Of a DNA stretch of 46,160 nt, positions 10,301 to 17,481 are shown piece by piece. Location: contig PHAD01000002.1 in the NCBI GenBank assembly GCA_002841595.1, forward strand, positions 1 to 46,160, read 5' to 3'. This DNA comes from Firmicutes bacterium HGW-Firmicutes-12. Lineage in GTDB: Bacteria; Bacillota; Peptococcia; DRI-13; PHAD01. Made by a program: the position numbers and the translations under genes. Numbering within the stretch: position 1 is the stretch's first letter; each line of letters opens with the position of its first letter. Below the pieces are notes generated by a model. The model made no database searches. It was not told the origin of the DNA and was given only the letters and a program-made list of their open reading frames with translations.

Positions 10301-11367
10301 GGGAACAAATCCTAGGTCTGTTAGAAATTAATGCCGGTGAGGATTTTTTTGAACTAGGCGGTGATTCTCTTGATGTAGTAAACCTTATTACAGCCATTCA
10401 TTGTGGTTTTGGCGCAGAATTATCAATTAGTGATATTTATGAATTGCCGACATTACGCATGCAAGCAGAAAAAATAAAAGAACTCAAAACTGATGGAACC
10501 GTCTTGACTATATGTCCAAATCTCGTCACATTGCACCATAGCATAGAACCAAGAAAAGTATTTTTTATACACGCGGGTAATGGAGAAATAAACAACTACT
10601 ATGAACTAACTCAACTTCTTAATAGTAATATGTCTTTTTATGGACTACGCTATCTTACTAATAGTGTTGCACCTAATAATGTAACAATACAAGAACTAGC
10701 TAATCTTTATCTACAACAGATACGCACCGTACAACCTCAAGGCCCCTATAATCTTATTGGATGGTGTATCGGTGGTACGATAGCTTTTGAAATAGCCCGA
10801 CAACTTGAAGAATTAGGGGAACAAATTGACTGCCTTTCTCTAATAAATTCTATCTCCCCACGCGTATGGCATGGAGTAACCCCATTTACTCAAGAAACCG
10901 AGCTTAAATTCTTATTAGATATACTGCCGGAACAAGAAAAATATATAAGTACTAACGCTTTAGATATACAAGCACTATGGCAAGATGCAATTAAAGAGCT
11001 CCAATCTATAAGTAATATTGAGCAACTCATACGTACCAAAATTCCCAACGAAGTTGCTGTAAGTATCCCCAACCTTTGTAATACAGACATGCCTACCCTT
11101 ATCAAATATATCAATATTATACGTACTTTGCATGTTGCCCGTGTTTATTACAAACCCTCTACAGCATTAAATACTAAGCTTAGTTTTATCGAGGTTAGTG
11201 CAAATGATGTTATTACTGACAAAAATGCCAACCTAGCAGATTGGCAACGTTTCTGTTCTCATCCCATTAATCGCCTACAAGTACCAGGAGATCACTATTC
11301 GATTTTTGCCGCTCCTAATGTAGTAAAACTCGCTCACCTCCTTAGTTCCTTACTTGGCCGTGAGTAG
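7393..11367 (+). CDS. Single-module non-ribosomal peptide synthetase (C-A-PCP-TE) with atypical thioesterase
   Basis: The 1324-residue protein starts at TTG 7393, 8 bases after AAGGAGG; an ATG at 7402 is too far from that site. Domains: condensation about 5-440 (HHLITDA at 133-139); adenylation about 455-950 with A3 YIIYTSGSTGLPKG at 600-613 and the A10 lysine K936; carrier about 960-1030 with phosphopantetheine serine S992 in GGDSL; thioesterase about 1055-1324. The thioesterase nucleophile position reads GWCIGG (C1125). The residue 27 later, normally Asp, is N1152; the histidine is H1301. My hand alignment gives an adenylation pocket D649 I650 F653 L692 M718 G720 G743 I751 G752 K936, which I do not recognise. 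A condensation domain with no upstream module suggests an acyl donor supplied in trans. First gene of an operon with the kinase and HD-GYP regulator. A TATAAT at 7344-7349 is a possible -10, but no -35 is clear. Confidence 0.95.
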   Translation: MPKMYPLTHPQMRIWYVEKTFPGTSVANIAATVRIKERIDYIALEKALNHFIKINDSMRTRIIEQGTTPKQFFSPYEESSMELYDFSGQPVEALYEWDTKLSRISMPFIDSPLFYFVLFKLNDFDGGFFCKLHHLITDAWSEMLIVSQVMNAYRSFCEDREPEQTSNYSYIDYIAREQNYLLSDRYQKDQIYWIEQFTPVPELVTLQTKKPAKRSLAAKRKTFILSNEEAEQIRLFCKINEVTVFSFLLTMLTIYINRLTGSNDVVLGTPVLNRLNSKEKQMMGMFISTVPLRFRIDENAPYLEYVSSINKAWLSILRHQQFPYDVLQRTLRKSNTDLENLFEITLSYQNAKVTRESMLWDASTRWHFSGYQNEPLVIHINDHDDNGVLILNYDYNTSCFADREIQFIHSHFKSLLEDALHNPTKPIKSLSLIGQDELQRIQAFNSISSDYDKNKTFVELFERQVNLTPQAHALVFHDIPLTFADLELQANRLAYHLRSSGVKPDNIVAVMLPRGHELIISLLGVLKSGGAFLPIDPSYPSDRIKYMLSDSTAKFVITTPELANNFAINPGLVIPPNDKRINEAPSSRLPLVNKPEDLIYIIYTSGSTGLPKGVMVKHSGLSAYIHALNKIMYFQAGEAVLSICTIAFDIFIFEVFPSLVYGMKIILADENEQKIPSLQKELITNHKIVKFLGTPVRMKLLLDDPGSRESLANLKEVMLGGDIFPVSLLKQMQETLSAEIFNGYGPTETTIGVTFKNLTHSNDINIGRPIANTKIYILDKHMNLVPIGIPGEIYIGGDGLARGYLNNPELTSEKFIPNTFTPGEYLYRTGDLGRWYPKGEIAFLGRIDSQVKIHGHRIELGEIENAIRKHPNISDVVVLDIEDRGRKALCAYIVPSKDQTPDFHVLRKELYKRLPNFMVPSFYMLINTIPLNSSGKTDRRALPAPDSAKSLHNKFEPLTDSTEIKLSNIWEQILGLLEINAGEDFFELGGDSLDVVNLITAIHCGFGAELSISDIYELPTLRMQAEKIKELKTDGTVLTICPNLVTLHHSIEPRKVFFIHAGNGEINNYYELTQLLNSNMSFYGLRYLTNSVAPNNVTIQELANLYLQQIRTVQPQGPYNLIGWCIGGTIAFEIARQLEELGEQIDCLSLINSISPRVWHGVTPFTQETELKFLLDILPEQEKYISTNALDIQALWQDAIKELQSISNIEQLIRTKIPNEVAVSIPNLCNTDMPTLIKYINIIRTLHVARVYYKPSTALNTKLSFIEVSANDVITDKNANLADWQRFCSHPINRLQVPGDHYSIFAAPNVVKLAHLLSSLLGRE

Positions 11368-11387
11368 ATCTTTAAGGGAGTATTAAA

Positions 11388-13253
11388 ATGGACTTTTCAT
11401 TTATTCTGTTATGTCTTTCATCATTAATGCTATTTATTCTTTTCGCCTTCTCTTTAAAGATAAGAAGACGCAGCCATCTTTATTATGCTTTTTTAGCAGT
11501 ACTAGTAACTATGCTCTTTTGGACAAACGGTAACATTCTTGCCTGGATAACATATCAACAAACAGGAAAGATAGTAATGGGTTTTGTTAAATTGTGGTAC
11601 ATAGGCAACTGTTACCTACCAGTTTTTCTATACCTAACCGGTATTCTTTTCAAAAAAGATCGCCTTGAGCGGACCTGGCGATGTATTTTTCTATTTCTAC
11701 CTCCAACTATATCTTACCTTACTATCTTAACTAACGAGTTTAACGGCGGCTTATTCTATCGTCAATTCTCATTAATGAACACTGAGGTTATTTTAGGCCC
11801 GGTTTTCTATTTTCACTCAGCAATATCATATTTATATTTAGGCCTTGCCATCTACCATTTGATGACATTTTCTACTCAAACTACCGGACTATTCTCAAGA
11901 CAGTCCCTAATTATTATGACTGCTACACTTATCCCTATTACAGTAAATATTATAACTACTTTGAGATTAATTAATTTGCCCGTATATTATACTTCTATTG
12001 CTTTTTCTATTACTGTTTTTCTGTTCTTTATTTCCATTGTCAAATACCGTTTCCTTAACCTAACCCCTATTGCTATCCAAACTGTGCTTGACAAAATGAG
12101 CGATAGTATTGTTGTCATCAGTGACAACCATATTACATATAGTAACAACCCATTTCTGGAGAAATTTCAATTCAAGACTACCAAATTATATAATCTATTT
12201 GAGCTTTTTAATAGCCATCCTCATTTACAGGTTTTAGGCAACAAACTCGAAAAGAAAATTGAAATCTTGCAAGAGTCCCCAGAAATACATTCTTTTGATC
12301 AAGAGTTATTTCTAAATAACGATGTACACTACTTCCATATCGAAATAACTCCCCTCTATACACCTAATAATAATGTGTTGTGGGGTTTCTTACTTTTTTT
12401 TAAGGATACTACTCAAATTCGTAAAGCCAATGATATTATTCACCGCAATCAAACAATGCTAATAGAACAACAGCATCTCGCCTCCCTCGGACAACTTATC
12501 GGTGGTATTGCCCACAACATGAGAACTCCGATCATGTCTATTTCAGGGGGCTTAGAAGCACTACGTGATCTCGTACATGAATACGAGATCTCTCTTGGAG
12601 ATAATACAGTAACAGAGGATGACCATAGAGAAATTGCCGCGGAAATGATAGAATGGATTAAGAAGACTAAACCTTTTTGCTCTTATATGTCTGATATTAT
12701 TTCAGCTGTAAAGGATCAGGCCGTGCGCTTAAATGAATCATCAATGAGTAAATTTACTGTTACTGAGCTTTTAAAAAGGATAGACCTCTTAATGAAGCAC
12801 GAATTACAGATGGGTCACTGTATCTTACTTATAGATAACCGCATGCCTGAAGAAACAGAGCTCCCTGGTACGATGAATAATATGATTCAGATAATTGGGA
12901 ATATTATTGTTAATGCCATTGAGGCTTATGAAGATACGCAAAGTAAAATTGAGTTAATCGTTGATGAGTGCAACACGATACGTAATAATATTAGAATTTC
13001 CATACGCGATTATGGCCCAGGCTTACCAGAACAGGTGCGAGGAAGAATTTTTAAAGAAATGACTACAACTAAAGGCAAAAAAGGTACAGGACTGGGTCTT
13101 TATTTATCCTATCTTACCATCAAGGGTAAATTCGGCGGAACCATGTGGTTTGATACCGTTACAAATCAGGGAACCACTTTCCATATTTCAATACCCACAA
13201 TACAGGCAAGCACGACGACAGGAGGAAAGTACCATGAGGAAAAAACTGGTTAG
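11388..13253 (+). CDS. Membrane sensor histidine kinase with N-terminal 7TM-type domain and PAS-like region
   Basis: The 621-residue protein has about seven hydrophobic segments in residues 1-222, resembling the 7TM sensor domain found at the N-terminus of some histidine kinases. A PAS-like linker follows (about 230-345). The phosphoacceptor helix has H376 in GIAHNMRTPI. The ATPase domain has its N-box around N505/N509, DYGPGLPE at 541-548 and GTGLGLYLS at 566-574. It would autophosphorylate and pass phosphate to the next gene's receiver. ATG 11388 follows AAGGGAG, 20 bases after the NRPS stop. The C-terminus overlaps the regulator gene by 20 bases, so the two are translationally coupled. A membrane sensor encoded directly after a synthetase suggests it may sense the product; that is inference. 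Confidence 0.93.
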   Translation: MDFSFILLCLSSLMLFILFAFSLKIRRRSHLYYAFLAVLVTMLFWTNGNILAWITYQQTGKIVMGFVKLWYIGNCYLPVFLYLTGILFKKDRLERTWRCIFLFLPPTISYLTILTNEFNGGLFYRQFSLMNTEVILGPVFYFHSAISYLYLGLAIYHLMTFSTQTTGLFSRQSLIIMTATLIPITVNIITTLRLINLPVYYTSIAFSITVFLFFISIVKYRFLNLTPIAIQTVLDKMSDSIVVISDNHITYSNNPFLEKFQFKTTKLYNLFELFNSHPHLQVLGNKLEKKIEILQESPEIHSFDQELFLNNDVHYFHIEITPLYTPNNNVLWGFLLFFKDTTQIRKANDIIHRNQTMLIEQQHLASLGQLIGGIAHNMRTPIMSISGGLEALRDLVHEYEISLGDNTVTEDDHREIAAEMIEWIKKTKPFCSYMSDIISAVKDQAVRLNESSMSKFTVTELLKRIDLLMKHELQMGHCILLIDNRMPEETELPGTMNNMIQIIGNIIVNAIEAYEDTQSKIELIVDECNTIRNNIRISIRDYGPGLPEQVRGRIFKEMTTTKGKKGTGLGLYLSYLTIKGKFGGTMWFDTVTNQGTTFHISIPTIQASTTTGGKYHEEKTG

Positions 13254-14745
13254 TACTGTTCACGATTACAACATACTACTCGTCGACGATGAAATCGGAA
13301 TTATTGATTCAATTGGAACAGTTCTTAAACGTAATGGCTACATGTTTAAAGGGTGTACAAACCCACATGATGCAATCGATGCCGTCCGCAATGAACACTT
13401 TGATTTACTGGTATTAGACTTCTTAATGTATCCAATCCATGGAGATGAGGTAGTTAAGCAAATCCGCAGGTTTAATAAGGAGATCTACATCCTGCTATTA
13501 ACAGGTCATAAAGATCTCGCTCCCCCACTAGAAACCATAAAGCAACTGGATATACAAGGATATTGTGAAAAAAGTGATAATTTTGATCAACTTCTCCTAT
13601 TAATCGAATCTGGTCTAAAATCAATAAATCAAGTGCGGACAATTACTAAGTTCCGTGATGGCCTTAATAAAATACTGCAATCAGTCCCCAGGATATATCA
13701 ACTGCAACCAATAGATTCAATTCTTGAAGAAATCCTAGTTCAAATAATGCCTATTGTAAACAGTACAAATGCCTTTATTCTGGTGGATAACCCCACCGAA
13801 GAGAACAAGGATAACAAAAGTATATTTCGCGGTATCGGAAAATATAAGGCTGATTTGGATTCTTTCTGGCTAATGCTCACTTCCGAGTTTATTACGAATA
13901 TTGGAACAGCTCGTGCAGAAAAGACGAATGTGTTTCACGAGGAAGGTATTATTATCCCGCTTATCAACGAATACCAACATTCTTTAGGGATATTATATGT
14001 GGAGAGTCTAGACCGTGATGACGGTCTAGCTCTACTAGAGATATTTTCCAACCAAGCTGCTTCTTCTGTTAGTAATGCCTTTTTACATTCTCTAGTCAAT
14101 GTTAAGAACGAACAACTAAACAATACCTATATTCAATTAAAACGAAACTACTTAGATACGGTGCAAGCCTTACGCTTAGCTGTTGATGCGAAAGATGTCT
14201 ATACGCGTGGGCACTCTGACCGCGTAGCTTACTATTCCGTCGAGCTGGGTAAATTTATCGGACTTGGCCCTAAGGATTTACAAACACTTAAGCTAAGTGG
14301 GCTTTTCCATGATATAGGTAAGATCGGAACAGCAAATGATCTTCTTCTTAAGAGCGAGAAGCTTTATCCTGAAGAATACGAAGAAATAAAAAAGCATTCT
14401 CTCACTGGAGCACATATCCTCTCTGTAATATCCTTCTTTAAAGATGTCATCCCCATTGTAAGAAGCCATCATGAAAGAATTGACGGAACCGGCTATCCTG
14501 ATGGCCTTAAGGAAGACGATATACCCTACTTAGCAAAAATCATTTCGATTGCTGATGCTTTCGATGCCATGATGTCCGATAGAATGTATCGTTCCCGTTT
14601 AGAACGAGACAATATAAAGAAAGAGCTATTAAGAGGCGTCGGTAAACAGTTTGACTATCACCTAGTCAAGAGTTTTATAGAGATTATGGATAAATTACCC
14701 CCTACAGAAGATATTATAATGGATGATTTATCAATAGAATATTAA
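13234..14745 (+). CDS. Response regulator with receiver, GAF-like and HD-GYP phosphodiesterase domains
   Basis: The 503-residue protein starts at ATG 13234 behind a strong AGGAGG; a longer frame from 13150 only overlaps the kinase. The receiver (about 13-130) has acid pair D18-D19, phosphoacceptor D62, T90 and K113. A GAF-like region spans about 155-290. The HD-GYP domain (about 305-490) has H359-D360 in FHDIGKIG, HHE at 412-414 and DGTGYPDGL at 417-425. All the usual metal and substrate residues I can check are present, so it should be an active phosphodiesterase for cyclic-di-GMP or a related dinucleotide. The neighbouring kinase is the evident partner. The gene ends 4 bases from the convergent thioesterase gene, with no terminator between. 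Confidence 0.94.
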   Translation: MRKKLVSTVHDYNILLVDDEIGIIDSIGTVLKRNGYMFKGCTNPHDAIDAVRNEHFDLLVLDFLMYPIHGDEVVKQIRRFNKEIYILLLTGHKDLAPPLETIKQLDIQGYCEKSDNFDQLLLLIESGLKSINQVRTITKFRDGLNKILQSVPRIYQLQPIDSILEEILVQIMPIVNSTNAFILVDNPTEENKDNKSIFRGIGKYKADLDSFWLMLTSEFITNIGTARAEKTNVFHEEGIIIPLINEYQHSLGILYVESLDRDDGLALLEIFSNQAASSVSNAFLHSLVNVKNEQLNNTYIQLKRNYLDTVQALRLAVDAKDVYTRGHSDRVAYYSVELGKFIGLGPKDLQTLKLSGLFHDIGKIGTANDLLLKSEKLYPEEYEEIKKHSLTGAHILSVISFFKDVIPIVRSHHERIDGTGYPDGLKEDDIPYLAKIISIADAFDAMMSDRMYRSRLERDNIKKELLRGVGKQFDYHLVKSFIEIMDKLPPTEDIIMDDLSIEY

Positions 14746-14749
14746 GAAT

Positions 14750-15166
14750 TCACTCGAAGTTATGTTGATCTTTTTTTCTATATACCATCCCAATAAAATT
14801 CGCTACAATTACATCTTTGTTGTCATCAAACACATCAACGTTATAACTGGCCAGCTTACTGTTTGCATATATTTCCTTTGCTTCAGCTATTAGTACTTTC
14901 CCTTTAGGTGGTCTAAAATATGTAATACTCACATTAATCCCTACCGCAACTTGTCCATATGAATTTGAAGCTACACCAAAGGCAAAATCAGCTAATGTAA
15001 AAGTAACTCCACCCTGCACTGAATCAATCGCGTTTAAATGATTATCACATATTTCTAATTTGGCAAGCGCATACCCCGACCCAACTTCTATGAGTTTTAT
15101 ACCTATAGATGCAGCAAACCGATCCTTTTTAAAATACTCCATCATTTGTTGTTGTTCTTTAGTCAT
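14750..15166 (-). CDS. PaaI-type hotdog-fold thioesterase
   Basis: The 138-residue protein starts at ATG 15166, chosen because AAGGAGG sits 5 bases upstream; the upstream GTG at 15184 lies before that site. It has the hotdog fold pattern of acyl-CoA/acyl-carrier thioesterases: a central HLNAIDSVQGGVTFTLADFAFG stretch (HxxxxxxxxGG type) and a following strand GINVSITYFRPP. Substrates of this family are acyl or aryl CoA or carrier thioesters. It follows the ABC permease gene with almost no gap and is convergent with the NRPS operon. A role in editing mis-loaded carrier domain or supplying acyl groups is possible but only inferred from position. Confidence 0.88.
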   Translation of the reverse strand: MTKEQQQMMEYFKKDRFAASIGIKLIEVGSGYALAKLEICDNHLNAIDSVQGGVTFTLADFAFGVASNSYGQVAVGINVSITYFRPPKGKVLIAEAKEIYANSKLASYNVDVFDDNKDVIVANFIGMVYRKKDQHNFE

Positions 15167-15183
15167 AGTCTCCTCCTTATCCA

Positions 15184-15975
15184 CTAATAAATTAGTCTTC
15201 GTTTTAGCTTCTTAACTGCTAAATAGCCAAAAAACAAAATAAAAACAGCTATATAAAGCAAATCTAAAAACAGTTCTATTTTTAAACCTCCGGGCACACA
15301 AAACGCTCGGGATATTCTAACCACATGAGTTAGTGGAAGCATTTCCGCAAAATACCTCAGAGCTGCAGGAAGATTATCTATGGGAAACACTACTCCGGAA
15401 AAGAAAAACATCGGTGACAGTAAGCCAGTAAAGTAAAAATTAAAGTGGTTAATATTATTTACGGCAGATGTAATAAACATTGATATTGCTGCAAACATTA
15501 CCCCACATAGAAAACCGGCCCCAGCCGCCATAATACTTAGAGGGTACGTTATAATACCTGTTAACCAACCCACGATAAGAACGGCAAATGCAAAGAAAAA
15601 GCCTTTTGTTCCAGCAAAAAGTATCTCTCCAATTATAAGGTCGTCTGTGGAAATGGGAGCTCCCAGTATCCCATCATAAACCTTATCAAATTCTAACCGA
15701 ATAAAAGTGCCGAAGGTGCATTCATACGCTGCGGTAAACATTGCAGTAGTTACGATAAGACCACTTGCCAAAAACAAAACGTAATTCATTCCCTCAAAAT
15801 CCTCTAAATAGCTTCCTAAACCTATCCCCAAAGCAGTCAAAAGAATCAACGGTTCTAGGAAGGGAGTAATCGTATTGCTAAAAAAATTGGCATTATATAC
15901 CCTCACATGACGGTACCAAACACTACCAACACGTTTCCACCACGGGGGAACTTGATAAGCTTTATTGCAGTTCAT
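15184..15975 (-). CDS. ABC-2 type exporter permease (NodJ/DrrB-like)
   Basis: The 263-residue membrane protein has about six hydrophobic segments and the ABC-2 transporter pattern, with late LSPMFFFSGVVFPIDNLPAAL (about 185-205) followed by LPLTHVVRISR, typical of the NodJ/DrrB subfamily. The partner ATPase gene overlaps its start by 14 bases. Such two-gene exporters move small lipophilic molecules, drugs or polysaccharide out of the cell. The substrate is not shown by the sequence. Its position across from a synthetase operon makes export of that product one option. Confidence 0.9.
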   Translation of the reverse strand: MNCNKAYQVPPWWKRVGSVWYRHVRVYNANFFSNTITPFLEPLILLTALGIGLGSYLEDFEGMNYVLFLASGLIVTTAMFTAAYECTFGTFIRLEFDKVYDGILGAPISTDDLIIGEILFAGTKGFFFAFAVLIVGWLTGIITYPLSIMAAGAGFLCGVMFAAISMFITSAVNNINHFNFYFTGLLSPMFFFSGVVFPIDNLPAALRYFAEMLPLTHVVRISRAFCVPGGLKIELFLDLLYIAVFILFFGYLAVKKLKRRLIY

Positions 15976-16897
15976 TTAGACTCCTCCCCGTAACCTTTAA
16001 GAATAAATCCTCCAGGTTGGCTGGACGAATATGATAATCATGTTCTGGTAATTGATCTCCTAAAACTGAAAGCGCTACAGCCTCATTACTATATATAAAT
16101 ACAGTGTCCTGAAAACACTCATATCTAAGGCCGTATTCAGTACAGTATGATTGGTAATCTCTAGTCCCTCGTTGGGCAGAATGAATTTCCATAACATATT
16201 TCTCTATACTACCTGCTAATAATTCTCTTGGAGGTCCCTCCAATATTTTTTTACCCTTGTCCATTATAATGATCCTATTGCAGATCTGAAAAGCCTCTTC
16301 CATATAGTGAGTTGATAAGAGAATAGTAACCCCTTTTTCTTGCAATTCCCGTATCTTATTCCAGATAAGATGCCTAACCTGAGGATCAAGACCAGTAGTG
16401 GGTTCATCCAATATCAATAAACGGGGGTTGTTAATAAGTGCTCTAGCAATAGTGAGCCGGCGCTGCATCCCCCCTGATAACTCCTGCACACGGGCCTTAG
16501 CTTTATCCTGCAATTCCATGAAAGATAGCAATTCTTCAATTCTTGTCCGGGCTAACTGGGCAGATATACCATAGAATTTAGCATATATTGCTAGATTATC
16601 TTTGACATTAAGTTCACTGTCAAGATTGTCTTGTTGGGGTACAATCCCTGCTAAAGCCTTTATTTTAAGTGCATCCTTTCTCGGATGAAAACCAAAAATA
16701 CTAATGTCTGTATCCTGACATTCATCAGGTACAGATACTCCATAAATTGTTTTCATGGTTGTACTTTTTCCAGCCCCGTTTGGTCCAAGCAGACCAAGAC
16801 ATTCAGTTCTTTTTACCAGAAAATCAAGACTATCTACAGCCTTTATATTGCCGTAAGTTTTATTCAGATTCCTCACAAGTATTTCTACATCATCCAA
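15962..16897 (-). CDS. ABC-2 type exporter ATPase (NodI/DrrA-like)
   Basis: An ATPase of about 311 residues with Walker A GLLGPNGAGKSTT, signature LSGGMQRRLTIARAL, Walker B LLILDEPTTGLDP and a switch histidine in LLSTHYMEEA. The C-terminal 80 residues form the accessory region common in DrrA/NodI proteins. I choose TTG 16897, which follows AAAGGTGAT and places VEILVRNLNKTYG near the N-terminus. A longer ATG frame from 16936 adds 13 residues but has no visible binding site. It is followed by its permease (14-base overlap) and preceded by the ferredoxin gene, so transcription from the 17.2-kb promoter probably covers all four genes. Confidence 0.92.
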   Translation of the reverse strand: MDDVEILVRNLNKTYGNIKAVDSLDFLVKRTECLGLLGPNGAGKSTTMKTIYGVSVPDECQDTDISIFGFHPRKDALKIKALAGIVPQQDNLDSELNVKDNLAIYAKFYGISAQLARTRIEELLSFMELQDKAKARVQELSGGMQRRLTIARALINNPRLLILDEPTTGLDPQVRHLIWNKIRELQEKGVTILLSTHYMEEAFQICNRIIIMDKGKKILEGPPRELLAGSIEKYVMEIHSAQRGTRDYQSYCTEYGLRYECFQDTVFIYSNEAVALSVLGDQLPEHDYHIRPANLEDLFLKVTGRSLNELQ

Positions 16898-16954
16898 CTT
16901 AATATCACCTTTCCAATACTTAACATACTCTATCATAAGAATAGAGAAAGTAGA

Positions 16955-17137
16955 TTATTTTACTTGTATAGCTTTCATCGGACAGAATTTAATACACTTC
17001 TCACATTTAATACACGCCTCTTGATCAATTGTTGGCAGAGCATAACCTTCTTGCTTTATTGCATTAACTGGGCATACCTTCACTGCTGGACATCTGTGAT
17101 TTTGTGGACATCTACTTTCATTAACTGTAAGCTGCAT
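16955..17137 (-). CDS. Small 4Fe-4S ferredoxin-like protein with unusual first cysteine motif
   Basis: The 60-residue iron-sulfur protein has a standard second motif (C42, C45, C48, C52 followed by Pro). Its first motif is spaced C10-x5-C16-x5-C22-Pro instead of CxxCxxCxxxCP, giving seven cysteines in total. One normal [4Fe-4S] cluster is expected; a second could be incomplete or a different type. Start ATG 17137 follows a GGGAGTGAT site. The promoter and a CsoR-type operator lie immediately upstream. The redox partner is unknown. Confidence 0.85.
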   Translation of the reverse strand: MQLTVNESRCPQNHRCPAVKVCPVNAIKQEGYALPTIDQEACIKCEKCIKFCPMKAIQVK

Positions 17138-17166
17138 AATCTATCACTCCCAATATCATATTATTT

Positions 17167-17183
17167 ATACCCCCGTAGGGTAT
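17167..17183 (-). promoter_or_regulatory. CsoR/CstR-type operator upstream of the ferredoxin gene
   Basis: On the minus strand this reads ATACCCTACGGGGGTAT, matching the pseudo-palindromic ATACCC-n5-GGGTAT pattern of Bacillota CsoR-family repressors (copper, persulfide or related sensors). It lies 30 bases before the start codon and starts 7 bases after the -10 box, in the expected transcription-start region, so binding would block initiation. No CsoR-family gene is in the window. Confidence 0.75.
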
Positions 17184-17190
17184 GAATAAT

Positions 17191-17219
17191 ATGATATACC
17201 TATATACAATAATTTTCAA
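17191..17219 (-). promoter_or_regulatory. Sigma-A type promoter for the ferredoxin/ABC exporter unit
   Basis: On the minus strand TTGAAA (17219-17214) and TATCAT (17196-17191) are separated by exactly 17 bases. The CsoR-type operator follows directly. Confidence 0.7.
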
Positions 17220-17260
17220 TTAAATTTTGTCCGCTTTCCATATTTTGTTTATTATTTAGA

Positions 17261-17434
17261 CTATTCTTTTACTATCTTAATTGAATCTAGTTGTTGTTTA
17301 AAATTCTGTCTGAAAACTGCCAGATACTCTTGGCGTAGTATCTGCTGTTCTTTAGACTCTTCTGCGGTTAAAGCCTGAAGCTTAGCAATTCTTGCTAACT
17401 CATTTATCCTTTGTATTCGTTCTTCATGTGTCAT
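17261..17434 (-). CDS. DUF896 (YnzC/UPF0291) family small protein
   Basis: A 57-residue protein starting MTHEERIQRINELARIAK and ending QQLDSIKIVKE. This is the complete DUF896 signature: an N-terminal INELARxAK helix, a middle LTxEExxEQxxLRQEYL segment and a C-terminal QLDSIKIV. The family forms a helical hairpin and is common in Bacillota; its function is not established. Start ATG 17434 follows a weak AGGAA. It lies 47 bases after exonuclease III on the same strand and probably shares its transcript. Confidence 0.9.
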   Translation of the reverse strand: MTHEERIQRINELARIAKLQALTAEESKEQQILRQEYLAVFRQNFKQQLDSIKIVKE

Positions 17435-17481
17435 TTCCTAATCAACCCCCATCCAATATATCTCAACTTCTAATTTTGTAT

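Noticed and set aside
13150-13233. Longer start for the HD-GYP regulator
   Set aside because: The extension lies fully inside the kinase coding sequence and lacks a binding site; ATG 13234 has a strong AGGAGG.
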